Source: Halobacillus sp. Marseille-P3879
GTDB lineage: Bacteria > Bacillota > Bacilli > Bacillales > Halobacillaceae
Direction: 5' to 3'
Length of the DNA stretch: 64,000 nt
Assembly: GCF_900240285.1 (NCBI RefSeq)
Contig: NZ_OESS01000001.1
Location: 372,001 to 436,000, forward strand
Shown piece after piece: positions 63,389-64,000 of this stretch; within the stretch, counting starts at the first letter, position 1; each line of letters starts with the position of its first letter. The position numbers were made by a program, and so were the translations under genes. A model generated the notes under the pieces. The model saw only the letters and a program-made list of their open reading frames with translations. It was not told the origin of the DNA and searched no databases.

Positions 63389-64000
63389 TTTGCTGCATCC
63401 TCCTTCAATAAAGTAGATAAATGGTCTGCGAAAATAGAGAGCTTGTCCATATCGGACACGTCCTCTTCAAATAAAGGCACTTTAATTGTCTGCTGTCTTT
63501 TAAATTCATAGTCGATTTCATCCAGATAATTCTTTTCCTGTTTTCTGCGCTTTTCTAAAAAGGCACCGTCAGCATGTTCTGGAAGCACTTTATTTACGAT
63601 CAGCGTTTTCACGTGCAGGGCATGCTGAGCAAGCTGTTTTATGGCTTGCTTAGTCTCAAGAATCGGAAGGCGCTCAGGAATTAAAACAAAAATAAAGCCT
63701 GTCTGCCTGCTGTCTAGAATAATGTCCCTGACGGCTGTGAACTTTTCCTTCCTTTTTTGCAGCACTTCGTAAATGGGATCATCTACAGGATCACCATCAT
63801 TCAACAGTTCAGTATAATTATCTGTGATTTTCTTTCTTCGTTCAAGCATTCCGTCGATCCATACACTCATCAGCTCGGGGAGGGTAAGAAGCCGAATCGT
63901 ATGACCTGTGGGCGCTGTGTCAAATACAATCTTATCAAACTGGTCAGCTTCTTCTAAAATAATCGAGATGAGGCGGTCGAATAAAGCAGCTTCATCAGCC
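63385..64000 (-). CDS. ArsA/Get3-type ATPase (N-terminal part beyond right edge)
   Basis: The frame is open to the window edge: before the ATG at 63870 it reads ADEAALFDRLISII and IVFDTAPTGHTIRLLTLPEL, so the true start lies beyond 64000. The DTAPTGHT motif is the switch II region of ArsA/TRC40 ATPases. Downstream are SVWIDGMLERRKKI and the conserved VLIPERLPILETKQAIKQL and LIVNKVLP. Without the P-loop, the metal-site residues cannot be judged. Bacterial members are linked to arsenite efflux or unknown roles; no arsenic genes are adjacent. Confidence 0.88.
   Translation of the reverse strand, partial: ADEAALFDRLISIILEEADQFDKIVFDTAPTGHTIRLLTLPELMSVWIDGMLERRKKITDNYTELLNDGDPVDDPIYEVLQKRKEKFTAVRDIILDSRQTGFIFVLIPERLPILETKQAIKQLAQHALHVKTLIVNKVLPEHADGAFLEKRRKQEKNYLDEIDYEFKRQQTIKVPLFEEDVSDMDKLSIFADHLSTLLKEDAAK

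Overview
The window reads as chromosome of a moderately halophilic or halotolerant Bacillaceae bacterium (Halobacillus, Thalassobacillus or Virgibacillus-like). Evidence: AAGGAGG-type ribosome sites, frequent TTG and GTG starts, Bacillus gene orders (argCJBD-carAB-argF; ykoEDC with TPP riboswitches), ectoine catabolism, an NhaC antiporter and a very acidic secreted subtilisin. Genus is inference. No rRNA, tRNA, CRISPR array, prophage or replication origin was seen.

Layout. 1-6.5 kb: ectoine-breakdown operon (ectoine hydrolase cut by the left edge, EutC-like protein, gamma-lyase-type PLP enzyme, M20 deacetylase, short homoserine dehydrogenase, aldehyde dehydrogenase) closed by a terminator. 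6.5-9.2 kb: secreted CAP-domain lipoprotein, GDSL hydrolase, Gfo/Idh oxidoreductase. 9.2-17.8 kb: HxlR regulator and small partner, heterodimeric ABC exporter with one degenerate ATP site, TetR-controlled ABC-2 exporter with two operators, membrane-anchored cupredoxin, PspC and GNAT proteins. 17.8-19.6 kb: a 56-residue membrane protein and a lone siderophore-type N-monooxygenase. 19.8-29.3 kb: the arginine operon. 29.5-38.6 kb: a thiamin island in which three TPP riboswitches with terminators control thiC, ylmB-tenA and the HMP transporter ykoEDC; a secreted phosphoesterase sits inside it. 38.6-46.2 kb: purT with candidate PurBoxes, SelO, an SDR, small unknown proteins and NhaC.

46.4-53.1 kb is the most distinctive unit: a LacI regulator with perfect palindromic operator, a KDG-type kinase, hexulose-6-phosphate synthase and isomerase (RuMP pathway), a KDPG-type aldolase and a TRAP transporter. 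It looks like one sugar-acid operon joined to formaldehyde fixation or release. 53.3-59.7 kb: methylmalonyl-CoA epimerase, membrane and SRPBCC proteins, YfmL helicase, a second CAP protein, and an internally deleted IS1182-type element that inserted into and duplicated that gene's terminator. 59.7-64 kb: a 47-residue protein, subtilisin, an orphan response regulator, an alcohol-dehydrogenase-like protein and an ArsA-type ATPase cut by the right edge.

Two cross-cutting features: a five-copy dispersed palindromic repeat, four copies of which lie exactly between convergent genes, and the concentration of TPP riboswitches. All functions are read from translated sequence and family knowledge; no database search was run.
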